The notes under the pieces were generated by a model. It saw nothing but the letters and a program-made list of their open reading frames with translations. It did no database searches and was not told the DNA's origin. A DNA stretch of 64,000 nt, from positions 27,160,133 through 27,224,132 of the forward strand of contig CM046850.1 in assembly GCA_025618425.1 (NCBI GenBank). The letters run 5' to 3'. The stretch is from Heliocidaris tuberculata. Its lineage: Eukaryota > Echinodermata > Echinoidea > Camarodonta > Echinometridae. This document shows, one piece after another, positions 34,136 through 61,015 of the stretch (the first letter of the stretch is position 1; each line of letters opens with the position of its first letter). The position numbers and the translations under genes were made by a program.

Positions 34136-34330
34136 CAGCCCAAAATGCTGACCATTTTTTTTTTTTTTTTTGCTTGTCAGAGATTTTTGGAGTAAAAAGG
34201 GACCCCCAAAATGCTGATGACCATTTTTTTTTTTTGCTTGTCAAAAATTTTTTTAGGGTAAAAAAGACACCCAAAATGCTGACGACCTTTTTTTGTTGTT
34301 GTTTTTGCTTGTCAGATTTTTTTTAAATAT
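34136..34330. repeat. Three tandem copies of a ~66-bp unit
   Basis: CCCAAAATGCTGAC…TTTTTTGCTTGTCA…GTAAAAAGG is repeated three times with T-run length changes. Confidence 0.75.
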
Positions 34331-34657
34331 TTAGCCCCCTCCATCATAAAATGGATCTGCCACTGGGGTGGGGGGGGGGGGGGGGAGGATGTCTGTCTTG
34401 AGATATGGGGGTGGAATGAGAGCTCACCTGAGATAGGGGGTACATTGAGCAGTGTTCCGTATTTAGGGGGGTCTCCAAGGCAGGAAAAGCCCGCGAAAAG
34501 CCCGCGAAAGGGGGGTTCAAAAATTTTGGCCTACCTGAGATAGGGAACGAGCATAAGCGTACCCTAAATAATACTGAGTGGGGGGGGGGGGGGCGGGATG
34601 CTAGTAAAGCACTTGAAAGAGTCAAATGGATGTGTCCAGTGATACGCAGATTATTGC

Positions 34658-34721
34658 TTAAAGGGCAATCCAACCGCAAATTAATGATATTTTTGTGTAT
34701 CAAGGTTGGATTGCCCTTTAA
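34658..34721. repeat. Internally deleted MITE-D (64 bp) abutting a full copy
   Basis: TTAAAGGGCAATCCAACC and its exact complement bound a core of about 28 bp. The right TTTAAA is shared with the next element. Confidence 0.65.
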
Positions 34722-35311
34722 AGGGCAATCCAACCTTGGTAATAAGGTGATTTGTGTGAAAGCAGAAAAATAAGAAAAACAGGATGGTGAAAGTTTGAAA
34801 GAAATCGTACAAGGACTAAAAAAGTTGTGGATGTTTTAAAAATGAGATCCCTACATCTATGCGAATCTCATATTGGCATTTTGGTGAGTCGATTGTGAAA
34901 TACTTGTGGACAACTCTCCCGTTTGTCGTACACAAAAATATCATTAATTTGCGGTTTTCTTCGAGGCGCTTTTACCCTCGGGGCAGTACTCAAATATATA
35001 TTGGAGATAGCATATTGTTATAGGTCCTCATGAAAGAAAAAGATCCTACTGAGTAATACATTTTGAAAAAAGTGACATTTTAGTCATTTTGTGTGTAGGA
35101 GCGAATAGAGGAGTTGTCCACAGCTACATCACAGTGACATTACCTATTTGGCCAATTTGAAATTTCTCATATGTATAGTGATTACAACTTTCAAAAATTC
35201 ATAACTTTCTTATTGCTTGTCCGATTTCGTTCAAACTTTTACCAATCTGCTTCTCTGATTTTTTCTCTTTCTTTCAAAGCAACTTGCTATTGAGGTTGGA
35301 TTTCCCTTTAA
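34718..35311. repeat. MITE-D, full copy (TTAAAGGGCAATCCAACC ends), 594 bp
   Basis: Inverted ends TTAAAGGGCAATCCAACC and GGTTGGATTTCCCTTTAA. The interior has matched inward blocks (…GAAAGTTTGAAAGAAATCG… against …CGTTCAAACTTT…). A related copy lies at 51417-51932. Confidence 0.7.
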
Positions 35312-35499
35312 TATGTATAAGTATCAAAAGTTAGAAAGCTTGTAAACTATATCTTGATGAAAGCAATGAATGTTTCAATGTTGTAGACTTAACTAACAGT
35401 GAACGGTTTGTCGGTAGTGAAGTAAATTCCGTTTAATATGAAGGATATTTTTCAATACCAGTTCACCGCACACCTGCACAATGCTGTAGGGAACAGTGG

Positions 35500-36080
35500 G
35501 GAGGAAAAAACAGATATTAAACAGGAACAGTATCTTCATGTTATCGAAAGTTTTCGCCTCCGAAGAAATATATGCCGCTTCAGCATAAGCTGTCATAATG
35601 TAACAATAGAAACAGGAACGCACAGAAGGACTGAGAAAATATCAATAAATTTTAGAATATGCACTGACTGTGAAGAAGCAGAGATTGGTGACGAACTACG
35701 CGCTGATGTTTTGCCCTAAATTCAATGAACAAAGAAAAAACCTCTTAGATGCTTTATCGATAAAATACCCTAATTTCGCTTTTCTCAGAGCAGAAGAAAA
35801 GTTCATTTTCTTAATGAAATTACATAACGAATATGTCATACTCAGTATAGCAAATTTTGTAAAGGATATCATACCATGTTTGAGAGGAAAATTCTGCAAT
35901 GAGTGATATCATATAAATCAATGTACATGTAATATACTCTGATATGTTTACATAATTTGTTATTTGAACTGTATATAAGTTGTTAATTTTTTTTATATAT
36001 AATATATATATCTCTCTCTCTTCTTGTTGAAACGAAATATTGATGTACATTTATCAACGATGTTTTAATAAAGTCAGTTC
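35500..36080 (+). mobile_element. LINE C-terminal fragment with zinc-binding region and 3' UTR
   Basis: One frameshift joins RTEKISINFRICTDCEEAE, a C-x-x-C motif followed by IGDE, to FCPKFNEQRKNLLDALSIK and the C-terminus at 35903. This is the region downstream of a non-LTR reverse transcriptase domain. AATAAA occurs at 36067. Confidence 0.6.
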
Positions 36081-36134
36081 AAAAGCCACGATTGAAATGG
36101 AACAAAGCATATTCTGATTGTTTTACAGTTTAAA

Positions 36135-36860
36135 ATGGTATTAATCAGGGAGGGGTTATTTCTCCTTGCCTGCTTTGATAACATCTAGATGGGCTGATAC
36201 AAGAGTTATGTGAAAATGGGATGGGATGCTTTATGGGCAATGTTTTTGCAGGAGCATTTGCTTATGCAGATGACTTGACACTGCTTTCACCCAGCGTGAC
36301 TGCCCTTTATGGGCAATGTTTTTTGCAGGAGCATTTGCATATGCAGATGACTTGACACTACTTTCACCCAGCGTGACTGCTCTTCATGAAATGGTTAAAA
36401 TTTATTCAGATTAGGGCACTAAATTTGATATTCACTTTAATTGTGAAAAGAGTCAGTTAATAGTTTTTAGTTGTAATGGTAAACCAGTTATGGATCCAGA
36501 GATCATGATAAATGGAAGACATTTAGAGATTGCATCAAAAGTAACTCATTAAGGGCATGTTATTTCTAAATATATTAATGATTTTGATGTTTCAAAGTGT
36601 GTTGGAGATTTTAATCGAAAATTAATATGTTTTTGTATAATTTCAAATATGCTAACTCTCATATTTCAAATATACTGTTCCATAAATATTGCTTCGAGTT
36701 TCTGTGGCTCTCAGTTATATCTTCTGTTATATAAGTGCATCGATAGTATTTGTAAACAATGGTGGGTTGCAATAAGAAAGCTACGGACATTTCATGGCAG
36801 ACACACTCTCATTTCGCATGTTTTATGGATCCAGAGTTACATGTTTGTAGTATTTATTCA
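36135..36860 (+). mobile_element. LINE reverse-transcriptase fragment with duplicated YADD block
   Basis: GINQGGVISPCL, then FAGAFAYADDLTLLSPSV, and further on FNCEKSQLIVFSCNG, then a region like VGDFNRK. A 76-bp block containing YADD is repeated in tandem at 36230-36305 and 36306-36381. Stops and frameshifts make it inactive. Confidence 0.75.
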
Positions 36861-37176
36861 TTGCACTTTATTGACATATCCATCAATATTTTGTTCGAAT
36901 ATAACTTTAATTATCAGAACAATTAAGATAATAATAATAAGAGTAACACAGTCATGTAAAAACAGAACAATATATCGTAAGTATAGCATCCAAAACATTA
37001 ACAAAAACAAAAACAAAATACTCATATAAATTGATCAACTAGACATGCTCTTTCATGAAATATAGATTATCAGATTATGTACAAATAGAGTAAGGTGATG
37101 AGAAAAAGAGCCATTAAAAGAATTATATACATATATTTAAACACTATATATAGATATGCCTAATAATAAACAATTT

Positions 37177-37560
37177 AAAGGTTACCACGTTGATCAATAG
37201 TATATCGAAAAAAATTGGCAAATTCTTTTATGAGAGCGTCTTCTTTGAGTGACATTATAAATATGAATCTCTCCAAACTGTTTATGTTTTCAAAGTTATT
37301 ATCAACTGCTTTAAGATGATCAAAAAACAGTTCTCTTCTTATTCTAAAAATATCACATTGCATGACATAATGGAATTCGTCTCCTACTGTCTGCATACTA
37401 CATTCTTCACAAAAACGTATAGTATATTCCCTGGTATTTTGTGAGGGTGATGATATCTTCCCTTTTCAATTGGTAGGTTTGCAAAAACATGTTTATCTTT
37501 TGTTGTGAAAGCTTTGAATTCTTTTTGAATTCCAAAAATTATACAGTGGCATATAGAGCT
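37177..37560 (-). mobile_element. LINE C-terminal fragment, minus strand
   Basis: With one frameshift: LPIEKGRYHHPHKIPGNI, then CEECSMQTVGDEFHYVMQC and SLERFIFIMSLKEDALIKEF. It has the same domain layout as the fragment at 35500-35910 in the opposite orientation. Confidence 0.65.
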
Positions 37561-37774
37561 GGAATGGCTCAGTACGGAGGTCATTCTCTGTTGGGAGGGA
37601 ACATAAGATTCCTGAATGACAAGACTTCATGGAAAACAAATAAATTCAAAAGCAGTGGGCTGTGCAATGTAAAGTACAAAACGAGACGATACGCATACTT
37701 GAACAAGTAAAGGAATTGATAAACTCGAGAGATGATTATGTAGGGAAGGGGGTTTAATCGAGAGGGGTAACCTC

Positions 37775-37985
37775 GCTAGTCATAAGGACCGCTATCCATA
37801 ACGCGTGACTAAATGAATGAGCGGTCCTTTATAAATAGCGGCCCTTATAAATAGCGAGCAGACCATATACAAATTACCTCGCTATTCATAAGGACCGCTA
37901 GTCATCATGACCGCTATCCATACCGCGTGACTAAATGAATAGCGGTCCTTTATAAATAGCGGTCCTTATGAATAGTGAGCAGACC
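37775..37985. repeat. Tandem pair of ~108-bp palindromic units
   Basis: Each unit begins CCTCGCTATTCATAAGGACC (or near) and ends with its complement GGTCCTTATGAATAGTGAGC. The two units lie head to tail, with CCGCGTGACTAAATGAATAG in the middle. Confidence 0.7.
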
Positions 37986-38047
37986 CGAATCGAGAGGGTG
38001 TGAGGAAATTTTCGCATATTTATATACACTCTGACTTAACTCTCAGG

Positions 38048-38479
38048 GTGTTCAGACACAAAAATTCTTATACCAAAACGGTATAGCTATACGATGGATT
38101 TACGTGGATTTATGTGTCTGAACGCTGACTAACGAAACGTCGTATAACGAAACTGGGGTCAGAGCATCGTTTCGAACCAGAATACGATAACGAATCACCT
38201 TTCCGTGTGTGTCTGACCGTATGGCGACCATAGAATGGTATAACTGGGCGGGGCTTAACGTGAGCGCGCGCGAAAGGTGACATTCCCTCTCATTTCCATG
38301 GATGAGGGGGCTAGCGGCGACCATAACAACATGCGCAGTGGAAAACTGCGCATCTATACGACGTTTTTTTTTTTCTAATTGGTCGAGCTTTGTGTCTGAA
38401 CGGTCCGTAGGCTATACGATGAAAATTTTATACGACGTTTCTTTATCGAGTTTCGGTATAAACGTTTTGTGTCTGAACA
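38048..38479. repeat. MITE with GTGTTCAGACACAAAA ends, 432 bp
   Basis: The left end GTGTTCAGACACAAAAATTC…TATACC is matched by the right GGTATAAACGTTTTGTGTCTGAACA. Internal copies of GTGTCTGAACG suggest repeated end duplication. Confidence 0.65.
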
Positions 38480-38519
38480 GGCAGGAGCCTGGGAACGATT
38501 TTGTTACTGGGGGTGCTGT

Positions 38520-38520
38520 T

Positions 38521-38552
<32 letters not shown>
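38520..38552. repeat. Poly-A run
   Basis: About 31 consecutive A. Flanks CAGGAGCCTGGGAACG and GCTCCCAGGGGCCTG (38482-38632) are inverted, so it lies inside a small hAT-like element of about 150 bp. Confidence 0.6.
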
Positions 38553-38554
<2 letters not shown>

Positions 38555-39350
38555 TCCTCACCGTTTTCGGGTCTCCTTTAAACTACTTTTTAGCTACAGC
38601 ACCCCCAGCACCCCCGGCTCCCAGGGGCCTGTGAACAGGATGGATTGTTGAGAACAAAAAATGTTGCAGTATAATATTTGTGGACTTTGTTTGTCCCTAT
38701 TTTCTCTGTAATTAGTTAAAAACTGATGACATTCTTCTCTACAAAGCCGGTACTCTGTTACGGCAGCGCCCGCACTCTGAGGCTGAGCTGTTGTAAGGGT
38801 TGGCTGGCTGAACTCCAGGGAAGGAGTCCGGCAGTAAATGCCTTAACTGAGCTGCTTATTTCAAGATTGGAAACAGTTTACTTATCATCTTCTATTTTAA
38901 TATTACAGTTAAAATTTGATGATAAATTCATCTTACCGTATATCTGAGTAGATTCTACATCTATTTGAATTCTAAAACGGCATTATGCCTCACTGGGTTG
39001 CTTATTTCAAGATTGGAAACAGTTTAGCCCTGAATATCGTCATTTTTTATTTGATGGTAAATTGAATTCACCATACCGTATATTCGAGTAGATTCTACAT
39101 CCATTTCATTAGTCTAAAAAAAATCATTCCGGGATCTGCTCAGCGAGAGCAGAGTCTATTTTAAAAGTATGTGTGTTTTTTTCTGTCAAGATGTAGATCT
39201 AGACTATAGATCTATAGATAAGCGTAATTCGTTAATGTGCTGATGAAAGTTGGCCACAATATTCACTCTTTCAGTTTCAGGGGCGAACATGTGCTAGGGG
39301 CGTTAATCAGTTGAAGAATGATTAAATAGAGTATATTCATATGCTGAAGT

Positions 39351-39918
39351 CATGGGCGTAGATAGCGGGGGCCGGTGGTCGATGGGGGATATGTGAATGC
39401 ATGAATTAATTTCATTTTCATTGTAGACAAAATGAAATCACTGGAGTCATGACAATCCTATTATGTCAGGATTTTATATCAATAAATTTGAATTTGAATT
39501 TGAATTTGTTCGTAGATAGCCGGGGGGGGGGGGATGAGGGATATGTGAATGCCCTAATTAATTTCATTTTAATTGTAGAAAAAAAGAAATCACTGGAGTC
39601 GTGGGCGTAAAAAGCGGATGGGGGATGGGGAGGGGGATACGTCAATGCATCAATTAAATTTATATTCATCGTAGAACTGGTAATAACTGAACTTTACCAA
39701 AATACTTTTTTTTTCTGTTGTGGGTCAGGCTCGACTAGCACATGTGCTATTATCTGGCCCCTTTTACCAACCAATGCTTTTCTTCCTTTATATGTAAATA
39801 TCATTGTATAAAAAAATGTATTGTACTTAAATGTTGTTGTTGTTGGTGGTGGTAATAAATCAATCAATCAACAAATGAAATCACCCCTAAGAATTTGGAA
39901 CTTTTCTATACGCCACTG
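39351..39918. mobile_element. hAT-like element, 568 bp, imperfect 8-bp duplication
   Basis: Ends CATGGGCGTAGATAG…CTATACGCCACTG; flanks gctgaagt and gcttgagt differ at 2 of 8 positions. The first 330 bases are three tandem copies of a ~100-bp unit (GGGGGATATGTGAATGC…). Confidence 0.55.
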
Positions 39919-39971
39919 GCTTGAGTAGAGGGAGGGGAGTGGCATGATAGGGCCTGCACTCACCGTCCATA

Positions 39972-40172
39972 CAAGGGGCGGATCGAGGGGGGGGGGGACG
40001 AATCGGTTTTGGATCCAGGGGGGCCGAATCAGCCGTGCCCTCCCTCCCCATTTAAAACCCAACTGGCATACCTTAAGTACACAATAAAAAAGAATTGCCT
40101 CCTTAATTGTCATGATTGTGTACTTTTCCGGCTCTGTGCTCCCTCTTTTACAAAATCCTGGATCCGCCCCTG
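39972..40172. mobile_element. hAT-like MITE (GGGGCGGATCC family), copy 1
   Basis: Ends CAAGGGGCGGATCGAGG…CTGGATCCGCCCCTG. The interior AACTGGCATACCTTAAGTAC is also found, inverted, at 49263-49419. No clear 8-bp duplication. Confidence 0.55.
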
Positions 40173-40199
40173 CATAGTGTCCACAGATAGGCATATAAG

Positions 40200-41680
40200 T
40201 GATGGATTTGCAATTTTATCTGAAGTTTCAAATATTACAGGGGTACGTGGGTAAATTGGACTATGACTTCTGCAAATCATGTTTCATTTTCAAAAATGTA
40301 ATGGATGGCACGGTAGAATTCCATATTTTTAGGCATCAGGCAACTTCGCTCGTTTCTCTTGGGGTGATATTGTGGGAACGGGGAAAGGACAGGTAAAAAA
40401 ATTGCTTCAATAAACACACAAACATTAAACAATCTTCTTGGAAGCTAAAATGCAATAGCTCATATAACATAAAATTAATTTCACAGTATTACTGGGCCCG
40501 TGATTTCCACGCGGAAACAAGTTTTGAAATGAATATATTGTTATTTCTTACATAAAAACAGTAGATATGCAACCTCTCTCATCAGCAAAAGTATATTATA
40601 CATAATCGCCACTATATAAGACATGAAAATGAGAAATTATTTTAGCCCAAAGAACAAATTAAAAAACAACAGACTTTTAATTTGTTTTTTTTAAAGTATG
40701 GGACATATGCTATAGTAAGAATAACATATTATAATCTCAAACTTATTTTCCTATTAATATTACATGTATTATTCTCTTTAACTAATGAAACAATACTAAA
40801 AGAATTTAATATAAATACAAGAGATACTAAAAATTAACTTAAATGAAAAAAAAATTATACAAAATCTTTCTTTTAGAAACCATTACCCATAGAAACATAG
40901 TTATCAAACATTCGTCTTATTGATTAAAATACACAACAACATGATATTGTTGTTCACGTATTAACCTATCATTTAATTGAATGTTTCACTAATATACAAC
41001 CCTAAAGTCGCGCTAAAACATAGTTTTAATATGATTATTTGGTAACTAAAACATTGTTATATGTTTATCTAATTAAATATAAGTTTAATATTAAAGCCTC
41101 AATTTAAAACAGTGTAATTTCTCACTACATGTATTTTTTTGCCGTCAGATCCTGTGGATTTTCCACGGGTGTCGCAAGTATAAAATAAATTCAAGAACAA
41201 TAATGATAACAGTCCGTGTGTATTGATAATTTATTCAGAACACAACAATCATCATTTATAAGCATTACAGCTGAAATTCCAGAGTTATGAATCATCAATG
41301 ACACTGGATAGCAAAAGAATAGCAGAAATTTTAGGTGCGGTGCACAATGGTATTATTGTTTTCTGAATTAACTATTTATACAAGCGGATTTTGTACAGCG
41401 TTCCATTTACCTCAGCTACACCACGTTGCATGAATAAACTGCATGGAGTTTGATGGACTCTGCATCTCAGGATTTTTTTTTTCCGTTATCTCACTCAGAC
41501 ATGAAATTGAAGGTTGCGTTATATATGAATGTCCTACAGTTTCCCCAATCTTAAATGTTTTACATAATTATAATAGGGAGATACATAGACGACGAATTCA
41601 GCGTGAACTTCAGGCTACTTTGTATGTTATGGGAGCTTTATTACAGTGGGAGCGTTGTGCTACACATTGGTAAAGGCACT
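40200..41680. other. AT-rich intergenic stretch, no gene recognised
   Basis: 1.5 kb with short open frames only. 41210-41330 shares words (tcagaacacaac, ccagtgtcat in reverse) with the inside of the element at 44837-45426, so part of it is repeat-derived. Confidence 0.5.
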
Positions 41681-41689
41681 TCACTCGCA

Positions 41690-42157
41690 CAGGTGTGTAG
41701 CCAGGAAAGGGGTGGGGGGGTGGGGGCGGTCTCCCCCCCCCCCCCCAAAAAAAAAGTGAGAGCAAAAAAGCGGGGGGAAGTGAGAGAAAAAGAAAAAAAA
41801 AAGCCTTAAAAGGTGCTACGAGCCGTTATCTTCCTCTCAAAATTTGCTAAAACGTCAAAGTTTTTCGCGCTTCTCGCGGAAAGGGGGAAACTCCCCACTC
41901 CCTGCACCCACCCATGTTACATACAGTGCAGTATTGCGTCCAAATAATTGAAAAGCAGTTAGGGCGTCGAACTGACTTTCGCAATAAAAAGGTGCTACGA
42001 GCCATTATCTTTCTCTCATATTTGCTCAAACGTCAGAGCTTTCGCGCTTAGCGCGGTAGGGGGGCGGGGACTCCCCCTTCCTGCACCCAACCCCTGGGGA
42101 GCACGCTTCGCGTGCTCACAACCGCCCCCCTAAAATTAAATTCTGGCTACGCGGTTG
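41690..42157. mobile_element. hAT-like MITE, 468 bp, 8-bp duplication (c/g)actcgca
   Basis: Ends CAGGTGTGTAGCCAGGAA…TTCTGGCTACGCGGTTG. Flanks cactcgca (41682-41689) and gactcgca (42158-42165) match at 7 of 8. The interior holds two related ~190-bp blocks starting AGGTGCTACGAGCC. Confidence 0.75.
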
Positions 42158-42165
42158 GACTCGCA

Positions 42166-43240
42166 AGATTTGTGCTCGGTGCTTACATCCTTGGAAAAGG
42201 AGTTTTACCCACATTTGTCCCTCTCGACCCACATGTATTTAATGGGTCCGGTAGCTGGCAATGCCTGCTGCACTGGAAGAGCTTAGTCAATGCTGTCTAG
42301 GATACCCCAGGTAAATAAGATCAAATTATTACAAATGTATTCTGATTTAGGAGTTTTGTTGACCCTCATTCCCATAATTTGTTATTTTGTCTTTAATTTG
42401 TACTGTTTTTTAAATAATTATGTCGCTTTAAAGTTTTGCTTATGCTTTTTATGGAGAATGAAAATAATATAAATTGTATTGAATTGAAACATGTTCATAT
42501 TATTAAGCCTATTATTATCACAGGCTTCGCAAGCTTACATAGGGAAGAGCAATAATGTTCGGATCGTGTGAGAAGGCTGAAATAGTGATATTCCTCGAAA
42601 GCCGACATACAATTATTATAATTTATATTATAACCAATGACCTCTAACACAATAACCTACTGCTGCCACATACTGTACATACTAACCCCAACCATCAAAC
42701 AATGACACCTGTCTACTATCAAGATGGTCTAGATATGATATTTAAATTTTAAACATTATTATCAAAATAATGTGATATCTACGAAGATACAGCACCCCGC
42801 TTAATACGCTTATATTTGCTCAAGGAAACTAGGCACGCGATTCAAGATGTGCTCCGACATAATTTTTGCTCCGGCTTTATTTCGTCAGAGTGACGGTTAG
42901 GGCACTCACGGAACCATTACTTTGTGGGGCTGTGTCAATTTCGGCGGCGGTCACGACCTCTAAGTTGAAGTTAAAAACACCAATATAATCAGCAAAATTG
43001 TGAGAAAACACTTCCTTCTACATTTTAGAATGACAGACTATCTGATTTCATGCCAAATTCTTCAATAGGATCTTTAACCATGTTAACATCTTGATCAAGT
43101 GAAATATTCAGGTTGTTTTTGGCGGGCGATCTTGCTCCTTTCCAGCACACATATGTGCTAGAGATCACACACTTGCTATGGGAGGCAATTTGGTACGAAG
43201 GTATGGAGTGCGAGGTTATCTACAATAACCTCGCATAATT
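42166..43240. other. Intergenic stretch, no gene recognised
   Basis: AT-rich, with only short open frames. gtgctccgacataatttttgctccgg at 42850 recalls the 15-bp repeat but is a single degenerate occurrence. Confidence 0.45.
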
Positions 43241-43510
43241 ATGTGTGAGTGGGTTTAGGGTTGCAATTTGGTTTTAAGTTAGGGTTAGGTTCAAGTTCAA
43301 TTTCAAGTTTTAAGACATTTATTTCCAATACTCCCATATAAGTATACAAAGTAATAAATGAACAAAATGATGTACAAGTATTTTTAACAAAAATATGAGG
43401 TATAGTGTTTGGTCCAGGGTTAGAGTTTTGAAATCGGTTAGTTGACGAAATTACCGTGGAGCAATTGTCGCCGGAGCAAATATCGCCGGAGCATGTGTCG
43501 TACAACAACC
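43240..43510. repeat. Composite: degenerate TTAGGG-type words plus short 15-bp repeat array (locus 3)
   Basis: GTGGGTTTAGGGTTGCAATT and AAGTTAGGGTTAGG near 43250-43290 are followed at 43459-43500 by GGAGCAATTGTCGCC and two related units. Confidence 0.55.
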
Positions 43511-44836
43511 ATTCAAGATGATCCTCGACTATTACAGTTGGCAAGCTTTCAAGACATAGCTCAATGGTGCACTCCAAAAAGATTTGGGTAAAACTTTTAC
43601 GCGTGTTCGATAAGAAAGGAAAGAAGCATCTTTGTTGGATAAAATATTACCCAACGATGTGTAAATTTTACCTAATCTTGGATGCATTTTACCCAACAAG
43701 CATGGCTAAGCATGTTTCCTTTGTTCACAACATCGGTAATAATTTACCGAACTCTTTTAGAGAGTATGTGTTCAATATCAATTAGGAGCAAAATTATTCA
43801 TGTCATCAAGGTATACAAGAGGAGAAGGCTCAAAATATTTCTGAACTCACGCCCGTCTTCTTCCTTTTAGGGGATATTATTGAACCTCATCATCTAAAAA
43901 TACCACACCTGCCTCTTTAATTTAACTCTTGAATGTAGTGATACAGACAGGAGGAATTAAAAAAGAAATCTTGGGGTTGCATTTTAGGCACGTGGCTCTC
44001 TCACCTTTGCCCAACACGTGCTTCACGTACACCACGGGAAAGATCCAGATGTTTCTCTAAACTGTCTTAAAATATCCCTCATCTCAAAAGCCAAATAACC
44101 ATATCTGATCAGTTCTCTACTAGATCATCGCACTGAAAACCTATCAAGACGTTCTTCGAGATCACCACTCGTAGGAAAACTGGTAAGTTATTAGTCACAT
44201 TTAGTTTATCGCCAGATAAGTCATTTCTTTACTAGATCATCACTCTGAGAATACATTTTTTTGAGATCATCACTCGTTCGAGTGCTACAACCAGGTAAGT
44301 TGTTCAAATTCTTTTGATTCTATTATGACCTTTAATTCTTCCCCCGAGGTATAAGGATAGTCAACGCATCGATCCTCTAGGCTAGACATGAGAAATAAAG
44401 AAAATCTGAAAATAAAGTTTAGCTGTAAATATTTCTCTCTTATTATTTCTCTATTATCTTTGTGTTTGGTATCGATATAAGTGATTATTCTCTTACTGTT
44501 TTTTATTGTATATTTAGGGGAAATGGTTAAATTCTTACCTTTTAAAAACAAAATGTAGATGTCAGTATCACATGAAGATTTCTTTCAATAATTCTTCCAC
44601 TGAGAGAGTTCAGATCTACACAAAACAACGATGAATACGCAAAAATCTGACCTGTCTTGATTTCACTTAGTTTTTTCCCAATAAATACATTTTTATAAAT
44701 GTTGATTCTGTCTAAGGAATATTTTCCACCGAATTTCTCTAAAGGGGACCGCAGCCCATTCAATCTATCTCCCCTTCATCCGCTTTAGCCCTGTGTATCT
44801 AAAAAGTACTAGTGATTTTTTTATGGATGTGGGTTG
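43511..44836. other. Intergenic stretch with small repeats, no gene recognised
   Basis: 43580-43730 has alternating ttgggtaaaa / ttttacccaa words. 44095-44300 is a two-copy repeat of about 120 bp (TAGATCATC…GAGATCA…CGCC/AACCAGGTAAGTT). Minus-strand frames of 73 and 88 codons at 44285-44763 resemble nothing I recognise. Confidence 0.45.
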
Positions 44837-45426
44837 TACTAGGTGTTTAAAAAACCATTTGACACCTTTGATCGTTAATAACTCAAAAGTTAAAACTCGT
44901 ATCAGACTGAGGGTTTTACATTGTAAATTTGAAGGATGTTAAATTTATTGGGAGTAATTCCTCTGAAAATAATGCTCTAGTTATTAAATTAGATTTTCAA
45001 TTAGTGAAAAATCAAGGCCACAAAATGTGTGTATCATTAATTAATTCAGAACACAACAGTACAGTTGCGTATTGCAGCTGTCAGTTCTGCCCGCCTTTTG
45101 CTATCCAGTGTCATTTTTTTAAAGAACTTATGACTCTGGGTTTTAAAAATGTGTTCCGTAATATCAGCTGCAATGCACAATGGCAATTGTAGTGTTCTGT
45201 ATTAATTACCGATACACACAGATTTCGTGACGTTGATTTTCAAAAAGTAATATTTAATTGAATATTAAGAGCATTATTTTTAAAAGGTATTTTCAAGAAA
45301 TGTCATAAAATTTTCTCCGAATGAATTTGACATGCTTCAAATTTACAATGTAAAAACCTCAGTCTGACACGAATTATAACTTATGAGCTATTAAAGATCG
45401 AAATAGTCATTTTTAAACACCCAGTA
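44837..45426. mobile_element. Element with ~95-bp inverted ends just upstream of the subtilase, 590 bp
   Basis: Left TACTAGGTGTTTAAAA… and right …TTTTTAAACACCCAGTA are inverted for about 95 bp (through CAGACTGAGGGTTTTACATT and its complement). An 87-codon frame (44929-45192, Cys-rich CSCQFCPPF) lies inside and is not recognised. The element ends 140 bases before the subtilase ATG. Confidence 0.65.
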
Positions 45427-45566
45427 CCAGGGATATGGGAGGTGAGATCTTCTTGGTTGTAATAATAATAATAATTACAATAGAAAATGAAATTTTCTCA
45501 GCGTTTGCCAATATTCGTACTGGTGTGTAGTATCGTTTAGATCTGTAATAATTAATTTCAGTCAAG

Positions 45567-60465
<14,899 letters not shown>

Positions 60466-60947
60466 GTTGGTTGAAGGACATATTTAATTTAATTCCATTT
60501 CTCCTCTCCCGTATTTACAGGGTCCCAATAATTAAAAAATATTTTCTCTTTATGTAAAAGATTCCATATGCCTATACTATATAATAAAAATGAGTTTTAA
60601 ATATTCCTTCTACAAAGGGATATTGCAAATTTAGATACACTCTCAATAAAGTACGTAAAAGCGACTTATGGCATGCGCAGACGAGTCGACGCATCCGTGC
60701 GCGCTTTAAGAAAATCGTAGGCCTATATAATAAAATGCACTTTACTCACTCGAACTAATGGAATCATGGGAATTATGATCGTTCTTTTAAAAACAAGTTA
60801 AGCATTCGAAAGCATCTTTAAAGTTTTCATCAGTACCTGAAATAATGAGAATGATCTAATTATATGATAGTAAACTAATAATGTTTGTTCGTTGCTTTGT
60901 ACTGTACGAATTTTAAAAATGTGTGTTCTGTTACTTTCTATCTACAG

Positions 60948-61015
60948 GTGATGAAACCAGCTGATCCTGACGCATTCGTATCATGCGTCAAAATAAAACA
61001 TGGATTTCGGAACAA
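60948..61015 (+). other. Possible 3' UTR exon of the subtilase, with AATAAA at 60992-60997
   Basis: A good acceptor (ttactttctatctacag) ends at 60947, and AATAAA lies 45 bases further on. Joined to the possible donor right after the stop codon (60466), this would form a spliced 3' UTR. A second AATAAA at 60583-60588, with no splicing needed, is the simpler alternative. Confidence 0.35.

Noticed and set aside
44929..45192. An 87-codon frame as a gene
   Set aside because: It lies wholly inside an inverted-repeat element and resembles no family I know; kept only as a note on that element.
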